64,000 bases of DNA, from positions 89,306,334-89,370,333 of the forward strand of contig JAUPFV010000004.1 in the NCBI GenBank assembly GCA_036936605.1, in the 5' to 3' direction. A model generated the notes under the pieces. That model ran no database searches, was not told where the DNA came from, and saw only the letters and a list, made by a program, of their open reading frames with translations. This document shows positions 46,009-59,800 of this stretch, one piece after another. The translations under genes and the position numbers were made by a program. This stretch comes from Limnanthes douglasii subsp. nivea (Eukaryota; Streptophyta; Magnoliopsida; Brassicales; Limnanthaceae). Within the stretch, counting starts at the first letter, position 1. Every line of letters begins with the position of its first letter.

Positions 46009-47333
46009 ATGAATTTAAAAAGGAGAATTTATTCCATCAGTTCCATCTTCGAATTCACCAAACTTTACAAGATCACTGCCTATCAATGTATTTGTATTTG
46101 ATAGAGAATTTCTCCTGCTTTTAAAGGAAAATCAAGAACAACATCAAAGGAAGGATCAACCAAGATCAATATCAGACCAAATAACAAAGGTGATCTCTAA
46201 TCATACTTTCGAAAAATCAAGCTAAAATTCTGAGTACAGGAAATAAATAGATTATCGAGATGCAATGAAGTCCTTTGATGATGTGTTGAAACCAAAAAAC
46301 CAAGGATTTTTTCGCTGCAATGTCTCTATTACTCATAACATGGACCAAATGATAATCAACTTTGAGAAAGAAGATAAAGAACACTTCTAACAGATATCAA
46401 AGCATACGATTATAGGGAAGTTCGCTTACAACAAACCAAAGTATGAAGTTATTAAATATTTTATGGGAATATTTAACTTTTCTAGTCCTTTTAGTGTGGC
46501 TCAATGAGATTACATACATATGTAGAGTTTGAAAGCATTGAGGACTTGAAAAGACTATGGTCTCGAAATATCTAGAAAGTGAGTGAGAAAACTATGCGCC
46601 TACTCAAGTGGAGTCCTCAGTTTTATCCTAACAAAGAAAGTACATTAACACGAGTTTGGGTAACACTAGCCAATCTACCTGAGTTCATGTATAATGAAGG
46701 AACATTTCTTGAAATAGAAAAGTCAATGGACACACTTTTGAAAATCTGGATTCCACCGGTTAACAGAGCTAGTTTCAATTATGTTACGTTTTGGTGGAAG
46801 TGGATATATCAAAACCGTTAGTTAACAACATAAAGATCAAGTTTGGAGTTGAAGAAGAGTTCGACTTGGAAATTATCTATGTCTCACACCCAGGATACTG
46901 TAATGTATGCAAATACATTGGGCACAATGAAAATGTATGCAAGAAAAAGTTCTCAAATCAACAACAAGATCACCAAGAAATGGAAGAGTGTCTTCAACAA
47001 GTTACTGATCCGATTCCCAAAAACAAAAATACAACGCCCCAACTCAAATCAATGATAATTGACACTAAAAACACTATGGAAGTTGTTGACCCAAACTACC
47101 AATAACTCAACAATATCAAGCCTATATTAGATCTAAACGCAAAGCAATATGCTACATCAAAAGTTAATAAAGTTTCAAAAGACCCATCCTCTGGAACTGA
47201 AGATAATGGAAAACAATTCAACAGTGATCCTGAAATGATTGAAGCATTGCACACACTGGAAAGAAGATCCTTGTTTGATGTTGAGAAAGTTGATGCTGAT
47301 CTCATCCAGGAAGCCACTTCTCCAATCAAATAA
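46009..47333 (+). pseudogene. LINE-B ORF1 relic (DUF4283-like plus CCHC knuckle)
   Basis: The N-terminus (GEFIPSVPSSNSPNFT in the second frame) corresponds to the acidic N-terminus of LINE-A ORF1. Later segments: IIGKFAYNKPKYEVIKYFMG near 46420; LLKIWIPPVNRASFNYVTFW near 46740; and a CX2CX4HX4C knuckle, CNVCKYIGHNENVC, at about 46899-46940. The end is near 47333. Stops before 46579 and a frame change at about 46800 break it. Confidence 0.78.
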
Positions 47334-47497
47334 ACAACAAGTGGTCTACCATGCACTCCCACACAAGACCAGAAAGACAATGAATTCATAAAAGTGCAAA
47401 ACCAGAAAGTTAAGAAAATCAGAAACTAGAACAACAAAGGCATTACTTTATCGTAACTCCTACAGCTGAAGAAGGTTGTTAAATCAAAACCAACCAA

Positions 47498-50400
47498 ATG
47501 AACATCAAGATTTTAAACAGGAATGTCAGGGAACTTGGGAAAAATAAACTATGAGAAGATTAAAGTCACTAAAGAGGTTAGAAAATCCAGCTTTCATGGC
47601 TATTCAAGAGCCCATGATTCATTCATCCAAATTGCAGCAATGGCTAAAACAATTAGTTACGATAAATACTTTAGCAATGTTAACAATAAAATATGGCTTA
47701 AGTGGATTGATGATTACAATACAAACATCTTAAGCAATGAAGAGGAGTTAACTAATGTCAATTTAAGTTATCATACCTTAAACAAGAACTTCAGATTATC
47801 TCTTGTTTATGCAAAATGCAACAGAACCCTGAGATTGGACCTTTGGGAATCATTAGGAAGAATGAATGACAACACCACATAATGGATTGTGGTTGGTGAT
47901 TTCTACACTACTCTCAATACTGAAGACCAATTATCTTGCACCAGAGCTTGTGTTGAGGAGCATAGATGATTTCAGTAATGCAATTCTTGATTGCAATCTA
48001 ATTGATAGGGGATTTTCAGGATGTAAATATATGTGGACTAATGGCAGGAAGTGGAAGATATTGGACAAGGTGCTCTACAACGATTCCTGGATCAACTACT
48101 TTGACAACGCTAAGGTGGTTCATTTGGCCAAGACGTGCTCTGATCACTCACATATCTGCGTAACTATTTCATCTAACCTGGAAATTTTCAAGCATTCCTT
48201 CAAGTTTCTAAACATGTGGGCAAGGCATCCTAGATTCTTAGAAACAGTTGAAAAAAGTTGGTCCAATCATATGCATGGGAATCCTCTGCAGAGGTTTTGG
48301 AGAAAATTGAAAAGATTGAAAGAAGAAATGAAGATCTGGAATAAAAATGACTTTGACAATGTTTTTTATGCAATAAAAAAAATAAAGAGGAGATATCATT
48401 CATTGGAGTAATCTACTAAGGATAGCTCTGATAATATTCAGCTGGACATGGCATTTGAAATTCACTTGGAGCTGCTTGTAAGGGAGGAGGGTTTTTGGGA
48501 GCAAAAGACTCACATTTTGTGGCTGAAGGATAATGATATGAACACCACTTTCTTTCATAATCTAGTCAAAAGGGCTAAAAGAAACAAAAATCACAGAATA
48601 TGGGATGGGATCCAATGGTTGGAGGAGCATGAAGCAATCATCAACTCTGCAGTATCATACTTTTAATCTCTCTTAACTGACTCTACTAATAATACTGATT
48701 GTGTTGATGTTTTTATGTTATTCCTAAGTAAGTTATTGATGAGGATAATGCAAATTTGGTTGAAATTCCTACATGATAACATTGTCTGTGATCTCAATCC
48801 TAATAAAGTTGCAGGGTCAGATGGATTTAATGGGAAGTTCTACAAGGAATGATGGACTGTAATTTCAAAAGACTTATGTGCAGATATCAAAGAATTCTAT
48901 AAATAAAGTAGGATCCTATTGGAATTCCTTCTTCTGTGATTTGTCTTATCCCTAAGGTCATATCTCCAAATACATTGAAGGATTTTTGTCCAATTAGCTT
49001 AACCACACTACTTAACAGAATCTATTATAAAATCACCAACAAGAGGCTGGTTATGATCCTACATAAGCCGATCTATGAGAAACAATGGGCCTTTTCACGA
49101 ACAGAAGTATCCATGAGAATATCCTCATTGCAGAAGAACTATACTATGATCTAAAGCTTAAAATAAAGGGAAGCAACAATCTTATTCTGAAGATTGACAT
49201 GGAAAAGGCCTTTGACAGGGTTTCTCACAGGTTTCCTGAATAAATTCTCAAAGATTTTTGGTTCAATTCATGCTTTATTGGTCTTATAAATGATAATATT
49301 ATGAACAAATATTTTTTAAATCATTAATTGTGTTATTAAGGGATTCTTCAGGTCAAATCAAAGGCTAAGATAGGGGGATACTTTGTCCCCCAGTTTGTTC
49401 ATACTGGATGAGGAGTATTTAATATGCAGTCTTAAGAAGATTAATGGAGAATGTAACTGAGTAAGATACAAGGCAAGAGGGAACCAAGTCATATATTGCT
49501 CAGATATTGCTGATGACCTCACTATTTTCTGTAATAGCTCTTCTACTTCAGTATCCAAAATCTCTCAGTTTTTGTCATATTACCAAAACATCTCAGGTTA
49601 GATTATTAATAGAGATAAGTCCAAGTTAATAGTTGTTGAAAACATGACATCTCAAAGTATAAATGCTGCTGAAATGAGTTTGGGAATAAGACACAGTTTT
49701 ATGCCTTTCAAGTATTCGGGGGTGATGATTAGCAACAAAAGCAGAATAAGCCACTTTGGCAATTTAGTCTCCAGAATCAGAGAAATAATCATTGAATGTG
49801 ATAGCTACAGTATCTCCTTTGGTGGGATACTAATCTTAATCCAGTTAGTTTTATCTGCTATACCTTTATATCATATTCAGAATATAACTCTTCCTAAAGC
49901 AGTAATAAGGAGAATTGAAAACTTATACAACAAGTTCTTACGGGGCAACAAGATAGAGAATAAAGCACTCAACCGGTCTTCATGGAATAAACTTTGTAAG
50001 TCATATGCAGAAGGGGGAATCAATGTCAAGAATATTGAAACGTTGTATGAGACATTTTCTTACAAACTATGGTTTAACTTCAGATCTAATAAAACTCTAT
50101 GGTCAAAGCTTATGAGTTCTATATATTGCAGAAACCATCATCCTATAGCTGCCCCCATTCCTAACAGAAGATCAAGAGTCTGGACTATAATTACTACGAT
50201 CAAAGACAAAGTTGACAAACTTATATTCTGGATTCTTGGGTATGGGGAAATCGATTTCTGGCTTGATAGATGGTACACAGAAAGGACTCTGACATACTTT
50301 AACGATATAGATGAGAGGGACTTATATGAAAACACAAAAATCTGCAACTTTAGAGCAAATGATAACTGGGATATGGACAAACTAAATACTATAGTCCCAA

Positions 50401-51570
50401 ATCCAGTGGTTCTAATATACTTAAGATCAAGGTCAACAAAAACCACGACAAAATCATATGGGCTCTAATACCTAATGGGAAGTTTAACACAAAAATGACA
50501 TGAAATTCTATAAGAGTACAAGGAAATGAATCAAACCTCTACATGAAAACTTGGAATTCTGTAACTCCCAAGAAATGCTTTTTTTCCTATGGAAAACCTT
50601 GCTGAATTGGATACCATCTGATGTTAACTTGTAGAGAATGAGACTTCAATTGGCTTCAAAATGTCAGTTTTGTGGCAATGAGGAAAGCTCAAACCATGTT
50701 ATGGTTCAATGCAATCAAGCATGGAGTGTTTGGAATCATTTCAGTGCTATATTAGGAATAACAATACCTAGAAACATGACGGTTTCACCTAATTCGCACC
50801 CGGTACTGGTCTTCGACTAAAACTTGCAGCATAAGATCAATCATTCCTGCAATCATAATTTGGGCAATCTAGAGAGCAAGGAACTAGAAGAAGTATCATG
50901 ACATTCATATAACACCAACATCTCTGATCAATTATATGATACACATAATAATTGGCCTAAACAATGCATATACTCAGGAAGAAACATTGGGGAAAGGATA
51001 TCAGGGTGGCAACACTTCTAGGATACAACAGTCATCAAACAAAGCAGATGATACCAATCTCCCTCAAATGGATTGCTCCAAAGCTCAATCGGTACAAATT
51101 AAACACTGACGAAGCATCACTTTCGTCAGGAGAAGCTAGTGGTGGTGGTATGATTATGAGTCATGATGGGGTCATTCTCAAATTCTTTGGGAGAATTTAC
51201 GGGAAGAACACAAGAATCATTGCAGAAAACAGAGCTCTTATGGATGGATTGTCCATCTGCAAATCTCTAAACATTACAAACCTTGACACTGAAGTGGACT
51301 CCAGTATCTTGGTGGACTTGATATGAAAAGGAAAATTGGTCTGGTTCTTGGACTCTCTCATAAACTACTGCCGAAAGTTGATAACCTCTACAATGATAAT
51401 CAAGCATGTATTTCGAGAGCAGAGCAAGGCTGCTGATTGGATTGCGAAGCACACACTGCATATGAAACGTGAATTTCAATCACTATTATGCTCCTAATCC
51501 ATTGAAAGCAATTGTTTTTCTTGAAAGTATCGGATTAAGATATGTTAGAAACAAGGAGGATGGCCGATGA
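47498..51570 (+). pseudogene. LINE-B ORF2 relic: endonuclease, RT, zinc region, RNase H
   Basis: The start is MNIKILNRNVRELGKN at 47498. Endonuclease motifs: IQEP near 47600, VVGDFYTTL at 47890, SGCKYMWTNGRKWKILDK and TCSDHSHI up to 48180. RT blocks: AGSDGFNGKFY near 48810, KIDMEKAFDRVSHRF near 49190, and IADDLTIFCN near 49510 in place of FADD. The frame 49644-50468 holds the thumb (SFGGILILIQLVLSAIP). The zf-RVT stretch is CQFCGNEESSNHVMVQC near 50680. RNase H (YKLNTDEASLSSGEASGG) and the AADWIAKHTL tail end at 51570. Scattered stops show it is inactive. Confidence 0.83.
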
Positions 51571-51852
51571 ATATAAGAGTTTGGCGCTTTTAGCAATGGA
51601 ATACTGGAATTTTTTTAATTGAATATGGTGGAATCATGAAGTTGAAGTCGACCTGGAAAACTAGTTCGACCTGGAAATCAGCAAGGAAGGTGTTTGGGTA
51701 ATGAAAAATCTAGGCGGGAGTTCAAACGTTTCATTTTTTTTGTTTCCCTTTGTATTTAAGTTTTCTTTTTAAAGTTTGCTTGCAAGCGCCTGTATTTTTG
51801 AAGGTTTATTAATAAAGGACAATGGTTGGATAAAAAAAAGGTGAATTACGAT

Positions 51853-53030
51853 AAATATCTACTAAGTTGGTTATTATTATATCCAAAATTTGTAAACTAT
51901 CTACATAAAATTTGTCAAAAATATAATTATAGTATTGGAAATCAAATTTGTTTTTTCATCTATAAATTTTCGTATTATTTCACTAAACACATTTACACAT
52001 GTGTATATTATCTCTAAAAAAATGCGACCTAAAATTTTGAAATTGAGAAAACCGTCTCAAACAATGAAATCAATCTCCAATTTGAGTTCCTTTCTCAAAA
52101 TTGAGAACAGAAAGTTAGCTATCATTGTCCAAATGGTCAGGCTCGCCCTCTTACCTCTCTCTAAAACCCATAAATCAATAGGTATGTAATTTTTCATCAT
52201 CGCTTAATAAGTTGCATGATTTAGAGTTAGTTTTGAAGAGTTGAAAACGACTAATATATGTTGTTTGTTAGGTTTTTGCATGAAATATACGTTTTACTAT
52301 ATTATTTTGGTAAACTATGCTTTGAGAGTATGAAAAATCTCCTTTTTTGCATATGATATGTTGCATTTTAGTTAGCGGGTTCGAATGTATGGTTTGATGT
52401 CTTATCGTATATTGTTTTGAGTGTCCATTTAGGGTTTCATTCAGTTCGAATTTGAAAAATCAAAACGTCTCACATCTTCACTGTTTGTCAATGCCACGTA
52501 TCACATAGTTTTGTATGGTTTAATTTTATTTTTCCAACTTGTATTGCATCTTGACACGTGTGCTTTGTTTTCACATGTATCATATCTTCCAATGTGTGTT
52601 TGTGTATGGCATACTTTTTTCGAATGTCTCACATGTCTTACATGTCTGTAATCTATGGTCTCTCGTCGTTCAGATATTGAAGGTTTCACATATGTTTATT
52701 GCACCAGTCTCATCTCTTTTTTATAACTGGTCTGGCCTCTTTTCTTATAACTAGTCTTGCATAATTAACATGTTTATTATTTTTTGTATTACTTATTAAC
52801 AACTTGCACATTACATTATATCAGATTTCACATCTCACTCATCTATGTTTGTCAGTAAAAAATGTTCTATCGATAAATAAAAGTGGACGACAAGTATGAC
52901 AATCTTGAAGACTTGAATGATATGAAATACAGTTTGAACTTATTTCCCAGATTATATTCCATATGGTAGTCACTAGTAATGTAATGACTCGTCAATTATT
53001 TCAATTATCCCTCAATTAAACTAAACGAAG
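51853..53030. other. AT-rich spacer, no supported gene
   Basis: This is the original upstream flank of OM64, displaced by LINE-B. Repeated CACATGT/ACATGT words occur between 52480 and 52700, but there is no recognisable coding or RNA feature. Confidence 0.45.
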
Positions 53031-53039
53031 TAGAACTAT

Positions 53040-53640
53040 CTCAAAAAAAAAAATCTTCTAACAACTTTCTCTAAAGCAGCTCATGATACGATAAGAAATA
53101 TTTGAGTCGTAGTCTTGTTTAACAAATGATTTTCCACTCGTCGTTGTCGTGTCATTTTTTGATCTAATACAATCTTGAATCTTCTTAGCAAAAACTAGTG
53201 TTACAGGTATACAACTCAAGAAACCGTTTGTTGACCATGAAAACAATGGATAAGTCAAGTGATGCATAAAGTCTCAACATATATCCATTTGAGACTTTAT
53301 TTTTGCAATAAACAATTATTTTAGATCTTGTATTATGCACATATTTGAAACAAAAATCATGCTCTAACGCATAACGATATAAATTTAACCTTAGAGCTAT
53401 AACACTTTGATAAAAAACCTTCCCAACACTTATAGTCGCATCAACCCAACCAATATTAGCAAGTTGTTTTTTCTTATAATCAAAATAATCTACACCATAA
53501 CTATTATTCCCACTAATTAATTCATTATTTAAGGTTTCGAATAAACTTAATCTAGACTTCCTACGCGTTTCTTAAACAACCATATCAATTGCATATTGTT
53601 CAATATCAAAACAAACACCTTGTAAATGTTAAACAACAAG
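53040..53640 (-). pseudogene. MULE (Mutator-like) transposase N-terminal relic
   Basis: Reading leftwards on the minus strand in pieces: GVCFDIEQYAIDMVV; then SLFETLNNELISGNNSYGVD; then the core ANIGWVDATISVGKVFYQ, ALRLNLYRYALEHDFCFKYV, and IIVYCKNKVSNGYMLRLYAS. This matches the order of the MuDR DNA-binding domain (a VG..F.s...f..A...YA...nF.fk..k block, then C...C..W..A). The usual second Cys/Trp block is degenerate, frames change twice, and no catalytic DDE part is seen. Confidence 0.6.
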
Positions 53641-53710
53641 CAGTGCGAGCAAACCCACAAAATTAGTATCGTTTGTAAATAAACAATTCTTATTATCATT
53701 GCAACGGTAA

Positions 53711-53895
53711 GTTATACTGTAATTACCTCTAACCAACACAATTCATCTAGTTTCAACATACCTTATAATACTTTCTAATTCTTCAAACTCGCTATTATAA
53801 CTGTAACAGTGGGTTATATTGTAATAACCTCTAACTAACACATCTCATCTAATTTCAACATACCTTATAATAATTTTCAAATTCTTCAAAATCGC
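53711..53895. repeat. 102-bp tandem duplication
   Basis: GTTATACTGTAAT at 53711 and GTTATATTGTAAT at 53813 open two copies. Both contain TTTCAACATACCTTATAATA and end at a TCTTCAAA.TCGCT block. Confidence 0.85.
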
Positions 53896-54078
53896 TAAGA
53901 GGAACGATTTTAGTTTGACCATTCTGTTTGAAAATGCACACTTAAGGTCGAAATATTGCTTACCTACGTTGGACATTTAAAAAACAATCGGTAACAAGTA
54001 TATAATTAAGAAAAAAGGTATCGCATCTCTCAACAAAAATATTATGAATATTTTGTCTCATATAATATACATTCCTAA

Positions 54079-54081
<3 letters not shown>

Positions 54082-54124
<43 letters not shown>
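54082..54124. repeat. Compound (CA)n-(TA)n microsatellite
   Basis: A CA run of about 14 units directly followed by about 7 AT units. Confidence 0.95.
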
Positions 54125-54221
54125 TACATGTGCATATCTTGCGTATATCATATAATATATGTTATAGTATTGCATCTATCAATTGTAGTCTCGCATCTAT
54201 CAATATTATAATATGCATGCG

Positions 54222-54545
54222 CATGTCTCGCATCTCTCATATAATATCAGTTATAGTCTCGCATGTATCAACATTATAATGTATGTGAAGGTCTTGAATA
54301 TCATGTGTATGTATCACATGCAAAACATATGATAACTATAAAATATCTTACCTCTAATATCTCACATGTCTCGCATATCTCATATAATATCAGTTATAGT
54401 CTCGCATCTACTTAGTATAATCTCGCATGTATCAACATTATAATGCATGTGCAGGTCTTGCATATCATATGTATGTATCGCATGTAAAACATATGGTAAT
54501 TATAAAACATTTTACGTCTAATATCTCACATGTCTCGCATCTTCT
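54222..54545. repeat. Tandem duplication of about 143-164 bp rich in CTCGCAT words
   Basis: CATGTCTCGCAT recurs at 54222, 54365 and 54529. Both full copies contain ATATAATATCAGTTATAGTC, ATCAACATTATAATG, and AAAACATATG. The second copy has an extra 21-bp insert. Confidence 0.85.
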
Positions 54546-55284
54546 TACCTTAACGTCTTCCATCTTCTAAAACCATACGTGCAAACTTTACTATTAAATT
54601 TTCAAAGACTTCACAATCTAAAAATAACTCATAACTCAAAAAAAAACAAATCACCACATTTTTATAGTTAATTAGCAAAATAAAATCGGATACGAATCTG
54701 ATGTTCGTACTATCTCAAAATCAAATCTTACACCTTACGGAAAATGAAATAAAATCTTTAAAAATTATGTTATTCGTATTCACTCACATAATCGAAAAAT
54801 ATAAAATCAAATCTCTCAGTCCCTGAATTCACATGATCTGCCATGAAATCTAAGAAAGTTTGAAATCGTGATATTCAATATATATTGTACTTGAAAAAAT
54901 GGGATTTTTTTGGATTACCGATAATTTCTCTCTCTAAATTAAGTTCCTTTGGAAAAAAACTTATATAGGTGGTTAAGGATATTTAAGTTAATTCTATAAT
55001 GTTAGATATGAAGTAGGATTTAAGTAAAAATAAATTAGGATTGGATATGTAATATTTATAGTTAAAGTAGTAAATGAAAGTAAAGATTTGTGTTTGATAC
55101 CTTTAGGTACCATACCCTGTAAATAAGTATATGACCTGTAAATAAGTATGTAACATATGCATAAATGAGTTTTTACATAATCTTTTATACACATGAATAC
55201 TTTTTTAATATCTAGGTTATCTTTTATTTTCGTTTTGCTAGATTGTTTACCGTTAGAATTTATATCCTTCTTGTTAACCATCAT

Positions 55285-55287
<3 letters not shown>

Positions 55288-55337
<50 letters not shown>
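55288..55337. repeat. (TA)n microsatellite
   Basis: About 25 uninterrupted AT units in an otherwise non-coding AT-rich region (54546-55790). Confidence 0.95.
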
Positions 55338-55339
<2 letters not shown>

Positions 55340-55789
55340 AAAAATTATATAAATTGTTTGGTGAGATCTTTCTTTATAAAATATCAAAATTTATAATCCA
55401 ATGACTTTTTAAAAAAAACTAAAACAATGGAACCATAACTTACTTGTTCTTATCTTCCGCTAATAGTAATAATATTTGAATAATATATATTTATTTATTA
55501 TACAATTATTATTTTATAATATCCATAATCCTAAAGTTTATAATAAAATATTATATGTTAAGTCGAAACGAGACTTTTTACCCATCTCAATTATGTATTA
55601 TTGGTAAAATAAATGAAGAGATACCACCCGACTATAAATTAAATTATCGATAACCATATGGGTTTTGCATCATAAACTCTTTCAACAATACTCATGATAC
55701 ATGAAGACGTGCAACTTTCAACAATTAGTTATTTTTAACCTACAAAGCTTCGTATCTTTCAAACTCTAACTAAAAAAATATAATAAAAA

Positions 55790-56520
55790 AATACATATAT
55801 TTTTATTGTTTAAAAATGAACAAAACAAAATTTATGAGTGATATTTTTAGAGATTTTTTTCTATTTAATATACAACTAAGTTAGATGTAATTCTGAATCT
55901 GGAACACATTTTCTTTTAGCAATCAAATTACACGTAATTTTGCAACTAGGATACAATTATCGTTTCCAGACTAATTTCATAATCCAATTACATGTATTTT
56001 CAAAACCAGAATACAATTGATTATTATTTTTAAAAAAGTTTGTACACCACAAAAATACACATTTTTTGCAACTACAAAAAATTAATTATTTCACACTTAA
56101 TTAACCTTTATTTTCATAAAACAAGTTGTATTTTTTTTCACACAATCAAACTTATTTAGCAACCAAAATCCCATTTTCGCGCATATTTTTATATAACATA
56201 CTTGCACGTAGTTATGCAACTTGAACATAATTTCTTTTTTCATACTTATTTCATAACCCAATTGCACATAATTACACAATTAAAAAAAAATATTTCATTG
56301 TTCTAGTTTTGCTCATATTAAAAAAATATGGTATTTTTAGATATTTTTGGAGTTATGGTTTGAAAGATATGACAATTAAAAATAAAAAATAAAAGATAGA
56401 AAACAGTGAGGGGATATTTGAGACTACTCATTTATCATCGGGTAGTTATATGTAATACTTATTTACTGGGAGATGAGTATATGTACTTTACTAAACCTTA
56501 AGTGGTTATTGATATTGGAT
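55790..56520 (+). repeat. Diverged member of the AT-rich minisatellite repeat family (tentative)
   Basis: The 56310-56400 part (TATTTTTGGAGTTATGGTTTGAAAGATATGA, with one short AT variant) resembles the right flank of copy 1 at 32395-32440. Upstream, about five degenerate units built on CAATTACAYGTAATTTTGCAAC occur at 55880-56280, a different minisatellite. Relationship to the other copies is likely but not secure. Confidence 0.4.
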
Positions 56521-56638
56521 GATTATTAGTAGACTACCCTAAAATAAAAAGGATTCTTTTATAATGAAAACACCTTATCTTGAAACTGACTAAATTCATT
56601 AATCTACCATTCTGATTACCAAAGTGGTATAATATATT

Positions 56639-56826
56639 TTTTTAAGAAACCTGCAACCGCTACTCAATGAGTGTGCATAGGGTAAACCCTCAATCTGACG
56701 CAATAGCCTGTAAACCCCACAAGGTGACATGCTCAAATCAAGAAAGGGTTTGTAGATGGACTCGAACTCATAACCTTTGATCACGAGCATGCCTTACTCC
56801 ACCAACTCGACTACCCATTTTGAGGT
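56639..56826 (-). mobile_element. tRNA-derived SINE with 14-bp target duplication
   Basis: On the minus strand there is a pol III A box TAGTCGAGTTGG (56813-56802) and a B box GAGTTCGAGTCC (56769-56758), 32 nt apart as in tRNA genes. A non-tRNA body of about 115 bp follows, ending in CTTAAAAAAA. The flanks are TGGTATAATATATT at 56625-56638 and 56827-56840, identical over 14 bp. The tRNA part does not fold as an intact tRNA (no acceptor pairing), so it is a SINE and not a tRNA gene. Confidence 0.82.
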
Positions 56827-56840
56827 TGGTATAATATATT

Positions 56841-59800
56841 ATTTACACATCATAGTGTTTTTTTGCTGTTTTCCCTCACTACCGATTTATATAATTTGTT
56901 TGTTTGTTTCAAATTTGTTATTTTTATTGTGCGGATATTATTGAATCTAAATTTTATGAAGTATGTTACGTATGTTTCTAAAATTATAAAGAAAAGACAT
57001 AGATTTTGTGAACTAGATTAGGATTTGTTTTTATAGTAAAAAAAATCATTTTCTTTTTTAATTAATATATATTTCATCTGGATTCACAATGAACTTTATT
57101 GTCATTGTTTGAACCTTGTGTGATGGATTAAATGTGAAATAAAATACCATTTTTATCAAAAAATTATGTTTATGATTGTTTTCTAAAAGTTATAGATTAG
57201 TGAGAAATTTATGTAGTTCGGTTCTCATTTATCGTAAAAATATAATTTTTATTATCATTTTTAGGTGTTACCATCTAAGAAACAACTAAAAATTTATACA
57301 TTCCCATGGAATGAGAATGATGATAGAGAAAGAGAAACTTGGTATTCTGGGTAATGATACTATTTAAATTAATTTTGGAAGTGTGTGATAAAGTTTATTT
57401 TTGAAGTGATGAACAAAATTTCAAAATATTTAACTAAAGATCCAATAAAAGAAGAATGGGATATAGTTCATCTTTTATTTCAATTAATATTACTTTGACA
57501 TTTTAACTACCTATATATTTAAAAATAAATATTAGGTAAAACCTGTTACTTATATTGTTTGTTTGATGTAATATTTATTTAATTGGTCTCATTAAGTTAA
57601 GAGTATATGGTTTGAAAATATTGTTGATAGTTGGAGTTCAAAAGTGAAAGAATAGAGAAGTAGTAAACCGTGTAGAGGAATACATGAGGGATCCTGTGTC
57701 TAAAATAAGAAAAATGGATTAAAAAAAGTATAAAGATCTGTCCATTTGGGGGATGCTTGTATTTATAAACGTTAAAGTGAATCTCGATTTTTTTGTTTTA
57801 AAATTTGAATACAAATGTCCGACTATTTCCTATTTATGCAAACAAAAACTTATTTATTTCTTGAGAAGATATACAATTTATATTTTCTTTAATAGTATTT
57901 AGATTTTGCGAGAGGTAGGAATATGATCGGAACTACTTATTTTTTAAACAGTGATTGAATTGTTTTTTATCTATTATCCGCGAAGGGTTTCGAAATTTGG
58001 TCAAACCATTGTCAAGTTCAAACCATAGAAACATATTATTGAGCTGATTTTAGAATCTTGCTTAAAATCGTTTAGTCGAGACTTTTGTATTTTGGTTGAT
58101 ATTTGTTTTGGTGAGTTTGTGGTGTGATAAAAAAATACGGTTAAACCACACATTATTTCTTGATTCGAGCTATCGAGCCAATTATGGTTTGTATCATTTT
58201 ATTTTGAATTTTTATTGTTCTCACCCTTACTTCATTAAAATCCTTGTCAGTCAAAACCTCCTTTTAGATAAAATAACTTTATTCCCTAGTAGTTGGTATT
58301 CGAAAAACAAAATCTTTAAAATATTAAAAAGGCTACAGTGGACAATAAACTTTTTATAGTCTCATTAGTGTTATAAAACATTAAAGAATGATTACAACAA
58401 ACAAACGGAAACCAGTATATGCCACAAAGAAACCAGAGCGCATAGTTAAGCCACCCTATAAAGTGAGTGTGCCACTTAAAGTCTACAGATGAGTCACACC
58501 AATATTTCAAATAATTAAACCACGAGTCCTGCTAACATTTAGGGTAGCTTGATGACTTGAGGTATGAAGTGTTATCGGAAATTTAATCGATTATTATATG
58601 AAGCGAATGATAGGGCACATGACTTCTTGCATACTAGTAAATTAAACACATGTCTTATAATGAATAAACAATCATAGTTTGATAACGTACATTTCGGTTT
58701 TGACCTATATGATTGTTAATGATAAATGCATCTCAACCATTCTATTGTAGGATATGGATTGACATCATCCACATTCTACATAAATGATCTTGAACGTTTG
58801 TTTAGTACTTAAATCAACAAATGAGAAAGAATTACATAAACCATTAATAATAAATGTCTTATTTGTTTATCATTTTAGCTAAAAAAGCTATTGTCATTCT
58901 TTTTCCATCGAAACCGTTTCTTTTGGTATCTTTCTTTCACCCGATTTTTATTTAAAACCTAGCTTATTTATTTTATGTACAAATGTTTTTCAAGGTTATG
59001 AGCATTACTCGACTTAAATAAAGTGATTCAAATAGCAATAATGTATATCGACCATACTATTTGGAAAAATATATACTAATCTTCAAGATTGGTTTAGAGT
59101 GATTCTGATATTGATATCCAGCACAATAAGGTATCATTATTAAGAGTCGAATCTATTAACGTCGTGCACTTGAAACTTTTATATTTATTTTTTTGGTCTA
59201 CAATATCTGACTTGATGAATTATAACTTATTCGGTCCAAATTCTACTTTTATCCAAAAACGTTATTCGCCTTCCAGAGTTGTCCCTACTGAAGTGGAGGT
59301 CGAGAATATAAAAAATAATATGAAATTTAAATTGATGTTCTCTAAGGTGAAGTAGGGAAAACGAACAATCGTCGTACTTTCATAAAAATGATTTATATAT
59401 ATTGAACCCGAAATGAGAGTTTTTTTTTTATCTTTCTTAGTAATATAAGGCCTCGTATGGCCGGATAATTTTTTTTTAATTTAATATACTCATTTTAGTT
59501 ATAAAAAAAATATATTTTTTATATTTAAGGGTATTTGGAATTTGTTTAAGTGTATCCTTGTTATACTTAACTTATCTAATCATAGATCTAAAATGGTCAT
59601 TATCACTAATGATATACGAGAGTTTGGATTTCGTAATTACTTAATCATAATTTTGATTCCCATATAAAAAGGTTCATAATTTATAATTAATGATACAAAG
59701 TACAAACTACTTCGTGTGAAGTCTATTTTGTTTGGACCTTCTAATAAGCAAATACTTTTAGCTCTATCAACCTAGAAGGTTCAATCATTGAACTATCATC

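Larger units (their letters stand above)
45892..51836 (+). mobile_element. LINE-B: plus-strand L1-type LINE, full length, 16-bp target duplication
   Basis: AAAGGTGAAGTACGAT (45876-45891) and AAAGGTGAATTACGAT (51837-51852) flank the element with one mismatch. An A-rich tail (TAAAAAAAAG) lies at the 3' junction. The element is 5945 bp and carries ORF1 with a CCHC knuckle and ORF2 with endonuclease, RT and RNase H. It is closely related to LINE-A in all domains. Confidence 0.9.

Noticed and set aside
56599..56790. 63-codon minus-strand frame
   Set aside because: It lies within the SINE; the start follows the tRNA-like A box and there is no protein family support.
56758..56813. Functional tRNA gene
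   Set aside because: A and B boxes are present, but no acceptor stem or anticodon arm could be paired. Flanking duplications and an A tail indicate a SINE.
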